From NCBI GenBank assembly GCA_964036295.1, contig OZ038465.1, positions 9,679,667 through 9,743,666 of the forward strand: a DNA stretch of 64,000 nt, read 5' to 3'. The notes below the pieces were generated by a model that saw nothing but the letters and a program-made list of their open reading frames with translations, had not been told where the DNA came from and did no database searches. Positions 36,101 through 48,500 of this stretch are shown piece after piece. Position 1 is the first letter of the stretch, and every line of letters starts with the position of its first letter. The translations under genes and the position numbers were made by a program. Origin of the DNA: Plumapathes pennacea. Lineage: Eukaryota > Cnidaria > Anthozoa > Antipatharia > Myriopathidae.

Positions 36101-37782
36101 AAAACAAGCAAGACGAAGATCTTGTTTTGGCTTACGACAAGTGTGTGAAAGAACTCAAAAAATTCCGCAGTTTTCACGTGAGGGTTGCTGCTAAGTAGGT
36201 GGATCCTGATTTTAAAGTTACTATAGCAACTAAAGTAATAACGAAAAATAATTTGTGTCTTTTTAGCAGAGTTTAGGGTGTAGAAGCCGTCTTCGGATAA
36301 ATGTTGAACGTAATCGTGTTATTGCTTTGATTTGTTTTGCGTTTGCTACGCTGTCGGATTGATCAAAAATAGTTTGGCTGTAATCTAGTCCAATAAGAAA
36401 CAAAAGCAAAACCCAATTGCGATGTTCTCATGCAAACAAGCAAGTGACGATGGCGTTTCCTTGCAGGCTTGATTTTTTTTGTTGTTGTTGTATATTTTGC
36501 TCTGAAATAGCCGGTAAACATTTTAGAATGTGGGAAGGTTTTGGAATACAGGTGTGAAATTTAGGGTATGGAAAATCGTATACTTTGGTGTAAAATAAAG
36601 TAAGGCCCGTTTCAGACGCCGCTCCTCACATGCGCCCAACCTAAAACGAGCAAAAACCATTGTTTGAGCTAATTTGCATTACCTTCGGTGCATTTGAGGA
36701 GCATCGTGTGAAACGGGCTTAAGATTTCTTGATGACCGTGCGGCAGCCAAACTTATGAGGGTGTGTCAGTGTGTGTTCTCGTGTGATGTTACGATAACTC
36801 AGTTCCACTTGCTTTATTTAATCTTTTTTAAAATGGTGTTTTGGTAATGAACTGGACATAACTTCTACGCACTTTTAGTGTGCTTCAGTCTTCGTCCCGA
36901 TGGTGTGATTGAGTACGAGATATTTCTTGGATATAAAATAGATAAATGTTGTTATTAATTCCTGTCAGGTTTGTCACGATGCAGGCAAACAAGAATTCTA
37001 AAAGCAAGGAAGAGGCAAAGCTGGCTCAGCTGGGCACAGGGGGTTCAGGTTTGTGTTACAATCTCCCTTCCAACTGAAATCTTGTCTAATGTAAGTGCTG
37101 TAGTTGACTACTTACTATTTCAATGGATTCACATCCAGATCGCAAGTTAGTTCAATTCTGCGACCAGGGATTTGGAACCAGAGCCGTTTTTGGATGACTA
37201 TCGAAGTAAATCGTGTGATTAATTTCATACACCTTTTGATTGCTCCAAAAATAACTAATCAGATAAATAACAGATTGGTGTAGGCCACCTCGCGGACTGC
37301 CGACCGCTACTAGCTTAGTAACTTTCTCCCGCTTGTGCTTGAATAATTGTTTTAGTATATATCACACAAGTTTAATAGCCAACTCCCAAATAGCTATTTT
37401 ATTTCCGACAAAAGTGGGCAAAAGTTGGGTTCGCGCGCCATTTTGTTTTACCGGAAGCCGCCGGGAGGTAAATAGTACTTGATATTCCGAGATTGAGGAA
37501 CCAGTCAGAGCGCGCGGAAAGCACTATTCACTTGTGTGGTATATACTAACACCGGATTTTTTCAGTTTAGACCACAAGTTCCACAAGCAAAGATTGAAAA
37601 TTCCCACAACTCTTGACAATGCCCAAAGGTAACTGTGAGTGAAGCTCAAAACAATTCAGTACTCACTACTTTTCTTTCTTTCTTTTTTCCTTTTCTCAGC
37701 AATAATGCCGTTCCTGAAAAAGATACGTGATGAAACTAGCGCAACGATTCTCTCGGTCAACAACAACCCCAGCAACACATGA
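29329..37782 (+). CDS. indoleamine 2,3-dioxygenase-like gene 2 (15 exons, 402 aa)
   Basis: Second IDO-family haem dioxygenase, same strand as gene 1. Exons: 29329-29403, 30067-30162, 30537-30656, 31259-31310, 31393-31459, 32205-32304, 32431-32451, 32928-33024, 33753-33804, 34618-34684, 35195-35282, 35853-35966, 36098-36194, 36969-37048, 37700-37782. Thirteen of the 15 exon lengths and all phases equal those of gene 1; exons 12 and 15 differ. At 402 aa it matches the length of human IDO1. Marks: VLPRCLAVPWV, EFFNDLRPYLAGW (Phe217, Phe218, Arg222, equivalent to Phe226, Phe227, Arg231 of human IDO1), FGGSAAES, FRSFH with haem ligand His343 (codon 36175-36177), and GTGGS. Exon 7 is a 21-nt microexon. 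Intron 11 starts with GC (CCAG|GCAAGA), the only non-GT donor in this gene. With the full Phe-Phe-Arg set, it is the better candidate for ordinary tryptophan dioxygenase activity. Confidence 0.93.
29585..29985. repeat. tandem repeat, three copies of about 140 bp, in intron 1 of IDO-like gene 2
   Basis: Copies begin near 29587, 29735 and 29870 with TGTTGA(A/T)ATGTAG. They share AGCCAAGTTGCG and CCTATCACGAGAAA blocks. The third is cut off after about 110 bp. Confidence 0.85.
32495..32524. repeat. poly-T tract
   Basis: About 28 consecutive T in intron 7 of IDO-like gene 2, next to pyrimidine-rich sequence up to 32800. Confidence 0.85.
33040..33510. mobile_element. MITE family M2 copy carrying an (AAT)n microsatellite
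   Basis: The left end AGAGCGGTTTTCGGACGATT and the right end, inverted, GTTTTCGGATGACTGTCG match family M2. The interior holds an (AAT/ATA)n array at about 33080-33168. In intron 8 of IDO-like gene 2. Confidence 0.6.
34206..34396. repeat. long near-perfect hairpin in intron 9 of IDO-like gene 2
   Basis: Arms of about 88 bp (34206-34293 and 34306-34396) are inverted copies around a spacer of about 12 bp. They share GTGTAATATAGCCTCATCTA and GGGAGAACACTCGAGTAGCG (the latter with small changes). A third partial copy lies at 34130-34175. Likely a MITE; it would extrude as a cruciform or fold in RNA. Confidence 0.85.
35545..35782. mobile_element. MITE, GGGC-CGGNNGTTC family, diverged copy
   Basis: The left end (CTGGGCTCGGGCGTTCAAAG) is inverted relative to the right end (CTTTGACCAACCGAGCCCAG). 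GATTAGGCTAATCC follows. Same family as 13513-13757; in intron 11 of IDO-like gene 2, the intron with the GC donor. Confidence 0.7.
36285..36480. repeat. partial MITE family M2 copy
   Basis: GCCGTCTTCGGATAAATGTT followed by ATTGCTTTGATTTG and CAAAACCCAATTGCGATG, as in the complete copy at 6914-7256. In intron 13 of IDO-like gene 2. Confidence 0.55.
37354..37550. repeat. inverted repeat with AGTATATATCACACAAG ends
   Basis: The left tip AGTATATATCACACAAG and the right tip, inverted, AGTATATACCACACAAG are about 180 bp apart. Probable MITE in intron 14 of IDO-like gene 2. Confidence 0.65.
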
Positions 37783-40700
37783 ATATAATGGAAAACTCAC
37801 TAAAGACACGTAAATACGTTACTAATAACACGTGGTATTTTGGCGAGCCGCTTCTTCCAGTATTTTATGTAATATGTTATTTATCATCCAATTCCCTTTT
37901 AGTAACGCGCAATTACCGTAGTTGTTTTGCTTTCTTCTAGCAACGTGCAATACAGCTGTATATTTTGCACATTACTATGCGGTATATCCGCACGTTAATA
38001 AGGGAGTTGGATAACATAGAATTTTAGTCCCTCTGAGAATTAGTCTTAGCGTGCATTGGTGTGATGGTAAAATGTACAATGTGTCAACCTCCAAGGGCGC
38101 GTAAATTTACTTGTTATTCATGCCTATAGCACCGGACGTTAGCGTTTTAGGAAACCGGGCCAGTTATGTCTGATGTACGTTCGTTCATTGTTGGTTAGAT
38201 TTTACTATAACTTAGTAGACTACATTTCTAGCATTTTCTCCCTTTGTTTATTGGATGTCATATGACTTCCTGTACTTGTCCATGGATTGGACTCATATGG
38301 ATGTGTTGGACAAATCGAAACGTCAGTTATCGATGACTTGTGCTTATCAGTGCAAAGTAGATGTGGATAGTTTTTAGTCCTTCTGTTCGATTTTGACATT
38401 TGTTTTATAGTTGTTTAGTTATAGGGAGCGTTAGTCAATTAATACTCTGCCCTGTGACCGTTCCCTGACAAATGCTTGTAACTTTCTTAGAAAACTTTTA
38501 TCTAAATGTGTTAGTGACAAACACAATAAACTAAACTGTCAACCAAAAGATTTGTTTGGCATATCCGTACCATGTTAGGTTGATACGATTATTACATAGA
38601 CAGTTTTTAGTGTTTTTGTTTTGACAATTTTTGTTCATTTTTTCACTTGGATATATTAGCGTGTGCTTTCTATCCCGAGAATCTGTTTAACGATTTTTTA
38701 AATGGCTAAATACGGCACAACACGAACGGGACTGAGTCCCATGCGAGGTGTTGCCCTTGTCGTTAGCGAGATTAGCACTTGAGGGTGGTCACTGCCAGAG
38801 ATTTGGCTGCGTCCTCGGTGACTCTGTTTGATCTGGAGACGGGACTGCCATTTACGTGGTCATTCGAGCCACGAGGTTCTGTCGAGAAGAACACACTTTG
38901 ATATTCAACGATGATTGAAACTGCGCTATTATTCATTTGATGTAGTCTGTCCGACATTGGTAATGTTTTTACAAGTCTGTCATGCAAGTAACAGGGCGCG
39001 CGGTACAAATACACTATATACTTTGTCATAATAAGTGTGTCCATAATTCTTAAGACGGTTGTCTAATACCAGCGATTAGCTAATCCGGGTTCTACTCTTT
39101 TCATTGAAAGCAGGTAATTCAAGTTGGTCCGATTATTCAATCTTCTAACACCATACATACATGCTGTTCAGGAAAGGCCGTTTGGGAGAAATGACCTAGT
39201 TTGCTGCGGAAAGGTATTGAGATCCACATCACGTGTTGAAACTGAAGGACTTGAACAACATGAACTAAAACTTGCCAGGAAGGTTCCTTCGTAGTGAATC
39301 TGCGCGTTTAGTATTAAAGGGCCTTTGGTATCGATAATGATGTCATGCACTGTCCACAGTGCATAGCGCGCCCCGTATATAGTGGTACCAGCGCTCGCTC
39401 ATTTTTAACTGAACCCCAGCGACATAGGGACAATTTGCGCAATATCCAAGGAAAGATGCAAGACACATTTTTTCTTGCTTCCTCGCATTCACTACGTCGT
39501 CTTTGATTGCTTGAGCTACCTTTTGAGACAAACTTAGCGATTAGAAATAGCTCAATATTTTTCTGATTCCCGTGAAGCTGATCTAAGTATGGTAATTTGT
39601 AAATACGGAAGACAAATATAAGGTCTAATGACTCTATTCAACAAGAACGGCCCACTATTGTAGTTGTCATAGCAACGGCTTTGCTAAGCTTTCTTCTTAC
39701 AAATTAGACTGCAATTAGTTCGTCCCGCTCTTTATAGTGAATAAGAGAGTCGGAAACACAGGCTCCAGTTGACAAGTCGAGAATGCAATAAGTAATTTTG
39801 GATGTCTGCTGATTATGTTCATGAGTTAGTGACTAGTTTAGTCAAGCAGAACGCGAGGCGCTTGAGCGCGTGAGGCCGCTCTATAGTCCATCGCACACGG
39901 CTGCTAAGTGACCATACAAAAGTACGCATGGATTGTTTCAGCTCGCAAGGTAGGCCACTTTGTTTCGTGAGTTTACCAACTGGTATCTGAATACCCCAAA
40001 GGACAAATTGGAGTGTTTGTTGACTTTTTAAAACGAAGATTCACTTTGTGGGTAAACAACTCAAGCCGCGGATCGGCAATCCGTTTGCCTTCACGACTTA
40101 CGTATCTTCGTCCAGTCTTTACGACGTTTGCTTTAAGCTTCTTGGCTTTCACCTCCAAGTTGCAATTGAACGGCAAGAGCGAATTTCTTTGCTTAGCCCG
40201 ATTCTGGCACAAGTTCTGCCACTTGTAATTCGATTTGAAATCGACTTGATAACAAGTACAGACTATCAGACATTGTTTTCAGAGTCAGACGGTATGTTTC
40301 GGAGCCAAATTTTTCACTTAACAACTTGTCTGTTCAACACGGGGTGTAGTTCAAAAGGCACATGCAATTGCAGGAAGTTGTCCGCATTGTAAACCGTAAT
40401 TTGCTGATTTTGACCCCATTTCAGTGTCTCCGTCCAAATTAAAAAGTCAAAGACAGGGGGAGAAAAGCCCTATTCTCTACGGTGTACTGAGCCACGGGGT
40501 GACTTTTATCTGAGCCTTCGTACCGCACTCCCTAGTTATAGCAAGGGTTCAGTTTTTAAGACAACTCAAACATTGGAAGATTTCTGTTAGTTGACTTTTT
40601 GCTTGTGGGAATGACTGCAGTCGGCTTTGACTGTGAAGGACTGAGTATGATTGCAAATAACTCGAACTTTTACCAAAGGCTACTTTGAAATATTTTCACA

Positions 40701-40787
40701 CAGGGACAACAATTCGTTGTGCCGCTCGTCGGCTTTACTTTCGACAACAACGCAACATCAAAGGAATGCGGCAAAGGTGAAAGGGCA
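37783..40787. other. intergenic region between IDO-like gene 2 and the WD40 gene
   Basis: No gene is recognised; short frames on both strands look random. It holds the 3' UTR of IDO-like gene 2, with a candidate AATAAA at 38525-38530, and the promoter and 5' UTR of the WD40 gene. A minus-strand 79-codon frame at 39973-40212 has no recognisable motif. Confidence 0.5.
38525..38530 (+). promoter_or_regulatory. candidate polyadenylation signal downstream of IDO-like gene 2
   Basis: AATAAA in CACAATAAACTAAACTG, 743 bp after the stop codon. Confidence 0.3.
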
Positions 40788-43700
40788 ATGGAAACCGCGA
40801 AAGCTAACGAAAATAAGATGGATTCTCTTTTAAAACCACCCGACCTGTCCGCCTCGGAAGCCAGTTCCTCTCCGAATCCATCATCATCTACTCGGACGAG
40901 AATCGGGCGCTCTCCGTTGCGTTTTCGTACAGCAGTTCGTATGCTCGCTCCCGTCATATGGTCGCGTGTGGGATCCAGAAAAAAGGTGCGTGAAAGCAGT
41001 CGTTATTTGTTGCAACAGTTGCGTATCATTTGGTCGGTTTCATTTGGCCAGCCACTTGGGTTGACTTGCGTTGTTAGCCAAAGTTCAAGTTTGCGCAGAA
41101 GTCTACGCAAAGTTAATACTTGCGGCTTGAACTTGCGAACCTTAAAAAACATATGTTCTGGTTTGCAAACTGGAGTTTTATACATGCCTCGATTGAGTCT
41201 GTTTGGCCAGAGTTTGTTATAAGAACCGTTTAGTTCTATGACAATAAGCAGATTCGCGCGCTATTTGGGACAGAAAAGTGTTGAACAATGTGACAAAAAC
41301 AAAAATACTCTGAGGAAGAGGCAGGCCTGGTGGCCGCTAAGAGAAAGAGACCAACGCAACATTCTAATGAAAAATGCGGCAAACTACAACATCGTTTTAC
41401 GCAAAAAAACGAAAAAGAAAGAAAAGAAATATATCGACGTGATTTATGTCGGCACTGATTCGATATTGTCCGACGTGATTGCGATGACGTATCGATCGAG
41501 TTTCCGGGATGGTACGGACAATCATCGATGATAAAATCGGAAGAACGTGAACGATGAATTCTTCACATGAAGAAGTGCAGGGGTTTCTCCTTTCGTTTGT
41601 TCCGGGATCATCTACTAGGAGAGAGAAGGACCTGCAAAGTATGTTGGTGTTTCTGTTGCTATAAATTAACAAGCTCTGCCGAGACTGTACATAGTTTCAA
41701 ATTATTCTAAAAGCTATGTTCACGCGAATAACTTGCACATGCAGGAATGTGAGGAATTATAGCATGGCTGTTTGTTTTCTTTTTGCTCCGAATCTTCCTT
41801 TGTAACAATTGAGGTGTTCTTTTGTAATCTATATTTTGCTCATGCAGGGTGGAATATCGGCAAGTGGTGGTAGCACTGCAGATTTGAGGTGAGAATTCAT
41901 TCTTTTGTGCATGAAAGAAACATTTCATAGCGAAATTTAGATATAAAAAGACCATTTGACTTCAAAACGTTCCAATATATGCATGATCTGGCATCAGTAC
42001 AGTACGCCAAGCTGAATGTTTCAGAAGCAGAACATCAATATCAGAAAAAAAATCAGCTGTACAGTACGTGGTCAGTCCCTCTATAAATTAAGACAGACAT
42101 GGCCCATCGGGACCAGCTCCAACTGTCCGTTTTAGAGAGGTGTCCGTCAAAGAGTTCAGTTACAATAAATGACTAAAGAAACACCAGAGACCACTCCTTC
42201 CAGATGTCCATACTGTAGATGTCCGTCTTAGAGGGGTGTCTGTCAAGAGGGAGTTGACTGTGACTTATTTTATAAAGGGGAGGGGTGGTAAGAGGAGGGT
42301 AAAATATACAGTTGCCTGTAATCCAATGAAGACTGTGACAAAACAGGAGGAGAGTTGAAATACTCTCCCACATCCGTCTTGACCTCTTCATATGACTTTG
42401 TTGCAGAATGTCCACTAAAATTATTATATCCTCTTTCAGACTATCCTGTATCCCAAAATGTGTCCCCTATATTTCAGACTTGTGTTCCATAGTTTGTAAC
42501 TCTATTATAGACCAAAAGAAAAAAACAAGCAAAATCTACTTCCGTATTCTTATACATAAATACCATATTCAGATTGAAATGCTTGAAAACGATGCCCTTT
42601 GGGGTGGCAGTCCTGCACCTGACTAGACGAGTAAATGCAGCAATTTACACGTATCAAAAAGAAGGAGACTTGACAGCAGAAAAGAAATGGAAAATAAACA
42701 AAGCAGCAATTAAGAGAAAGAGATATGTTGACAAAGAAGGGAGATCTTAAAGACAGTTATTAGCCAAAGACAATGGTGGTTGCTGAACTGAATACTGTAT
42801 GTCTCATTTACAGTATATACTCATTGAAGTCAAAACCCGATTCAAACTAGCTGTAACTTTTATGCACTATTAAGCAATTAATGATCAATTAGAAGAGATC
42901 ACAATATCAGAAACTTAAAAAATTTAGACACGAATCCTTCCATTAACTGTCAGCAGCTATTTTCTATATTTTAAGAATTATTCCTGACAAACTTATAATA
43001 TTTATTATTCCATCTTTTTTATTATTTTGCCTTTATTGAAAAAGCAAGTTATGTTTAAGAGACATGTTACAGGATTTAATTGTTTTCAAAGATTCTATTG
43101 TTCTACTGCAGCTTTCATCACTTTAGCATCAGATTAGAATTGCAAATTAATCTTATTGAATATTGACTTTATTATCTTAAGTCAACTGTGCGTAACCTTT
43201 GAGGCATACCATCAGCCATAGTTACGAGATACGAAGTTAGGAAGATGGTATAAAGTGGGATGAAAGGTTTTTCAGCAGTTGAAATGTCAACTGGGATGTG
43301 GCCTAGTCCTTAGAAAACTACCAGGGAAATGAGAAATGTTACATGGTCAAATGCAAGGGAATTAATTTGTGGCAAGATTCTCTTGGCATGCTCACGTAAA
43401 CAAAGGGACGAAGAAAACTTTCAACACTATGGGAGTTAGGTTGGTGTGAACATTTCAGTTTGTGTGATTTCAGGGTTTACAGTAGTTACAGTTGATATGT
43501 GCAATGGATTGGGCTTTAGAATTTGTGTGTGAGGAAATTATATGATACATGTATTTCATAGATTTAAGTCATTATTACTACCTGTGGTAGCTTTTAATTT
43601 TAATATTATAGGAAATCATATATGTCATGTAGTTTTCTTGTTTTGTTTATATTTTAATGCCATAATATTTCATAGCCTTCCATGGTCAAGCATACAACAT

Positions 43701-45450
43701 GTGCCTGTGGGTAATAGTAACTTTTTCAGTCTAAATGTCTTATGGGTCTTCAAACTTACAAAGCTAATGTAACTACTTTAACTGTGTTTGAATGAACAAG
43801 TGTAACTGATATTCAAAGCATAATGGTCTCCTTCTTTATCTGAAATGGTACATGGTTTGTCTCCACCAGTTAGAATCAATTTAAAACTAAGATGAATTCT
43901 GGAAAGGCTGACTTGCTTGAAGCATTAACAAGAAAAAGTTTGGCTGAATGTGCCCTCCCCTACACCTCACATAATTGTTAGGAATCAAAATCTACCTCTC
44001 CCAATGGGAAAGTCTGGGGTAGCAGAAAATCAGCAGATACAGTATGGTTCCATCTCACTTTGCTCCTCATAAAGAAACCGCACACATGTCTGAATACAGC
44101 CCACTTCAGCACAAGTTGTCATGGTACAGAACAACTTGATGCTTTTGAAGTTTACATTTATGTACTGTATATAGTAAGTTTCTCATTATTTTCTGTTGAA
44201 GCAATGGCAAGTTCCAGGAGCCAGTCCGGCTGGAGGAACAGTTGGACATTCCTCTACTTGAGGAGCTTATGTACAGATTCAAGACTCATGTGCCAAATAG
44301 AGATGCCCTAAAGAAATGGTTCCTTCGGCGGAACTCCCTGGCACGTGCACGGAGCCAGCAGTCTGGCCTGATGACCATGAAGGAGTTCCATGACACTTTA
44401 TTTGATCTTCTTGATGTTGAGACGTGGGACCCACCCAAGCTGGCCCTGTTTGAGAGGGAGATGGGAACCTTGTTTAAAAAGGTATGGAACTTCACCAGCC
44501 ACAGTTTGAGGATCAAGGACAAATTTCAACCAGGCATGAGAAATTGGTTCGTAGGTGTGAGTAGGCATAGGATCGAAGCTTTGATCGGCAGGTGTGAGAC
44601 TCACACAATAGTTTACATGTAAAGACCATAATTATTATTACTGACAGTATTTCAATCGTTGAAAAGATTCTGTTAAACTTGCATTGTAAAGGTGGACATT
44701 GCATCTGACGGCATGGTTGACTGGGATGAGTTCTGTACGTACATGATGCTTCAGTTTGAAGAGAATGACAAGTCCAAGAAAAACAAGATATCTACATTTG
44801 GCTCAAAACCAAACATTGTGAAGATCGACCACAACAAGGTAAGTTGCTGTGACTTTCTGGGCAGCCAATTTCTTTCAGCCTTCCCTGGACATAGGTGTAC
44901 ATTATATACCTGATATTACTGTAATGTAGCTTAGTTGCTCTACTGTAGATCACCTGCCATTTTCTCTATACTGAACTCACCTGCCCATGGGCACATACTA
45001 AATGTACACTTGTCTAATGTCTAATATCTAATGAAAGGAAAAGTTTGCCTCTATTGATCACTACTCTGGGAGTAACACGTGATACATGTATACTTCTCCT
45101 CTAACAGTAAATTTGTTTTGGCTGCTTCTTCAGGAAACAACAACTAAAGTTTTAACAGACTTTAACCCCATGAGATATGTCACGATCAGCAAGGTAAGTT
45201 TTCACTCACGTGACCGAGTTTTCATCCTGTCCTGTGAGAGACTAAAATAGAAACTTTTTAAAGTTGGTCCTGGAGGGGAGTGAAAGGATCAATGTCCCCC
45301 CTCCCCTCCCCAGCACAGTCTCCACATCATCACAGCTAATGATTATCGAACCCCCAGTTTCTCCATTATTTTCTAAGTTGTAGGTTACAAAATTTCCTGT
45401 AATGCAATAATGCAGTCATGAGTGTGCAACCATCAACACCCCCCCCCCCC

Positions 45451-45509
<59 letters not shown>

Positions 45510-48500
45510 CCCTCCCCTTGGAAAAGGTCTTTCACAGCAGCTTGTTGTCTGCTACCAGTAATATGCGGATGTATGTTGCCTACCTTGAATTTGATGGTTA
45601 AATATGTGTTGATATTTATGCACACATGATTCCCTTAGTGTTTCATGATCTTTGTTTTGTGTGCAATATCAGGAGGGCATTATTGGAGTGTGGAGCACAG
45701 AGTTAGAACTCCAGCGATTAATACAGATGGAAAACAATAGTGAGAGCGAGAGAATTTCAAGCAAACGACATGTCAAAATGTGGATCACAGATGCTGTCAC
45801 CATGCCAAATGTGCACAAAATGGCCATTGCCACTACAAACAGAGATGTGTACTTTTATGACATGTCCACACCCAAGTACACCCCGCAGTTCCATCTTTGT
45901 GGTAAGAAATCTTTAACAAACTAATGAAGTTCTAAATAGAATTTTTATCAGTTCAAACATCAAAATCGAGGTCCAAGTCAAGGATGTTTACTTATTTACT
46001 TATTTGTTTGTTTGTTTTCTCTGTCTTTGTTGATACATGTGTCTGCAGCTCTTGGAAATGTTGCTCTGTGTTTGGATTACCACTGCAACCCCAAGGTGAG
46101 TAGAAAATGTCAGCAATTACCAGGGAGTGGCCAAGTTCAAATTTCTCTTCAGTGTGGAGGATTTGGCATTTGACACATCTACATGTGACATTCTCAGACT
46201 TCCCACTGCATTACTTACTGATTTTCCTTGTGACTATAGTTGGGAGAATAAAATATTTTTGTTTAGCTCTGTGGGAGTGAAGAAGTTTAAACACTTTCGC
46301 TGCATTCATTTCAGAGCCCAGCCAGCAAGTCCCTGCTGTTGTTTGGTACTGACAATGGTTCCATTCAAATCCTGACCTTTATGAATCCAGTCAAGGGTCT
46401 GTTTGAAACACCATTCAAGAAAACATCTGGCAGCCATATTGTCTTTTTCCAGGTAAGATAAATCAGTTCAAATTATGTCCAGGTGATTAATTTTTCCACC
46501 TATGCAGGTATTTTTAAGATGTAAATGATGTGTTTATTGGTCCTCCCATACATAAGTCATACTAGTACCGCCCAGATGTAAGTTCCCCCTAACGAGCGAG
46601 TGATAGGCGCGTAACGAGAGCTTTGCGAACGCGCATTATGCATGAAAAATAATATTTGCTTTTTATCACCCTTTGTATGCCTCTGTTGTTTCTGAGAGCA
46701 ACAATTATTCAGCAAATATCGGCCGGTTTTCCGTTGGTAAAACGAATACAAAAGATCATTCATCAGAGCTTGGAAAGCGAATGATTATGAAGCAAGTTCG
46801 ACTATTTCGGTCAGAAAATGAAGGCGGATATCGTTTTGAGGGTTTTGGTCTGTAATTAGTGGGATGTGATTTTATTGTGAGATGACAAATGTAGGCTTCG
46901 AATTTGAGGACAGGTCTGAAAAAAAGTATCATATGTCAGAAATAGGGTCAGAGTTTTGTGGACCATGTAGCATATACCCCCACTCAAAATGAGAAATACT
47001 TCACACCTTTAAGTCGTACTCTGCTGTCTGTTCCATTAACCTTCATCTGAACCTTCCACATCATTCACCTAGAGTAAACTACATGTAATTTTTGGGCCCC
47101 GTCCACACTAGACGTAAGCGCAATTTTTTTTTTCGTTTGCGACAATTTTTCTGTCCACACTAATCGTTTTTTTCTTTTTCGTTTTTGGTCGTCCACACTA
47201 AAACGCGAGAATGAGTCGAAACACTAAATATAAAAGAACGTGCCGTCAGAGAAAAGTTCCGTTTTCGCCCGTCTACACTACAAAATTGCGTTTACAAAAA
47301 AATTCGTTTTCAAAAAGTTCCACTCTGGAGAGCGTTATCAAAAAGTTGCGTTTTCATGACCGAAAATGCCTGCATAGTGTGGACGGAAGGCCAAAACGAA
47401 CAAAAAAATTTAAATTTTAAAGTTTTAAAAATTCCGGACTACAGTGTGAACGTAGCCTTGATTGACTAGTTCTTTCCTTTTCTTGCAGGACATCTTGGCT
47501 CATTCTCGGCTGGTCCTCCACCAGTCACTTGGTCAGGTTCATTCTGATTGGGTCAGAAGAGTGAAGTTTGTTCCTTCAAAGGACTTTATTATCTCCTGCA
47601 GTGGGAGTGCAAAAGACTCCTTAGTTGTGCGAGATGTTGATGAGAAGAAGAGAAAGACATATGTGTTCAGAGTTGCCAAGGTACTTAATGCCATTTGTTT
47701 ACATCTGGAAATGTTCAATACTCTTAGTTCTTGACGTGAAAAAGCATTAAGTATGGATAGTATAACAAAATACGGTAATTGATCTGAAAATATCATTTAC
47801 TTGGTTCTTCAAATGAGCTTTACCGAAAATTATCATTTTAACCCTTTCACTCCCAAGTTCATAATGCAGATTCTCTCAACTGTTTAAGAAGAAAGTATAT
47901 GAGTAATATAGTGAGAATTCCTAGTTTAATCAGCTTTCAACTTAGCAAGGTATCGAGAGCCAAATTCTCCTTACTGTGTGATATATTTCTGGTGAAAACT
48001 GAAGGAGAAAATTGAAGTTGATCACTCCAAACGGGGCGTAAGATAGTGGAGCCTCTACTAGCGGACACCAGTCCGAGGTCCCAGCCATTTCTATGTGTAC
48101 TGGAGTCGCACTTACGATCCTTTTCGTACTATTTAAGGATTAAACTGTTATTTTGTGTTTCTCCCTCAGGGTGTGGACTGTTTTGACTACAGCTGGGATC
48201 TGAATGTGATTAAACTGTTATTTTGTGTTTCTCCCTCAGGGTGTGGACTGTTTTGACTACAGCCGGGATCTGAATGTGATTGTGACGGGGGGTGTGGACC
48301 ATGCTGTGCGTCTGTGGAACCCGTATGTGACAGCAAAACCAGTAGCCATCATGAAGGGCCACCAGTCCTCTCTCATCGACATTGTTATTCATCAGACATT
48401 GGGACAAGTGTTCAGTTATGACACGGACGGGGTGAGCGTTTTGTCAGAATAAATTGGATATAGTTGCATGCTTCCGTACGAACGAAAATTTCACAGAAGG

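Noticed and set aside
39973..40212. Minus-strand 79-codon frame in the gap before the WD40 gene
   Set aside because: No domain, no splice partners found, and a frame of similar length exists on the other strand; not enough to call a gene.
44202..44311. ATG at 44205 as the start of the WD40 gene
   Set aside because: That frame stops at 44311. The WD40 frame enters exon 3 in another phase from exons 1 and 2, which join perfectly.
48170..48239. First copy of exon 10 start as part of the WD40 coding sequence
   Set aside because: Including it shifts the frame and gives a stop within a few codons; the second copy continues the WD40 repeat.
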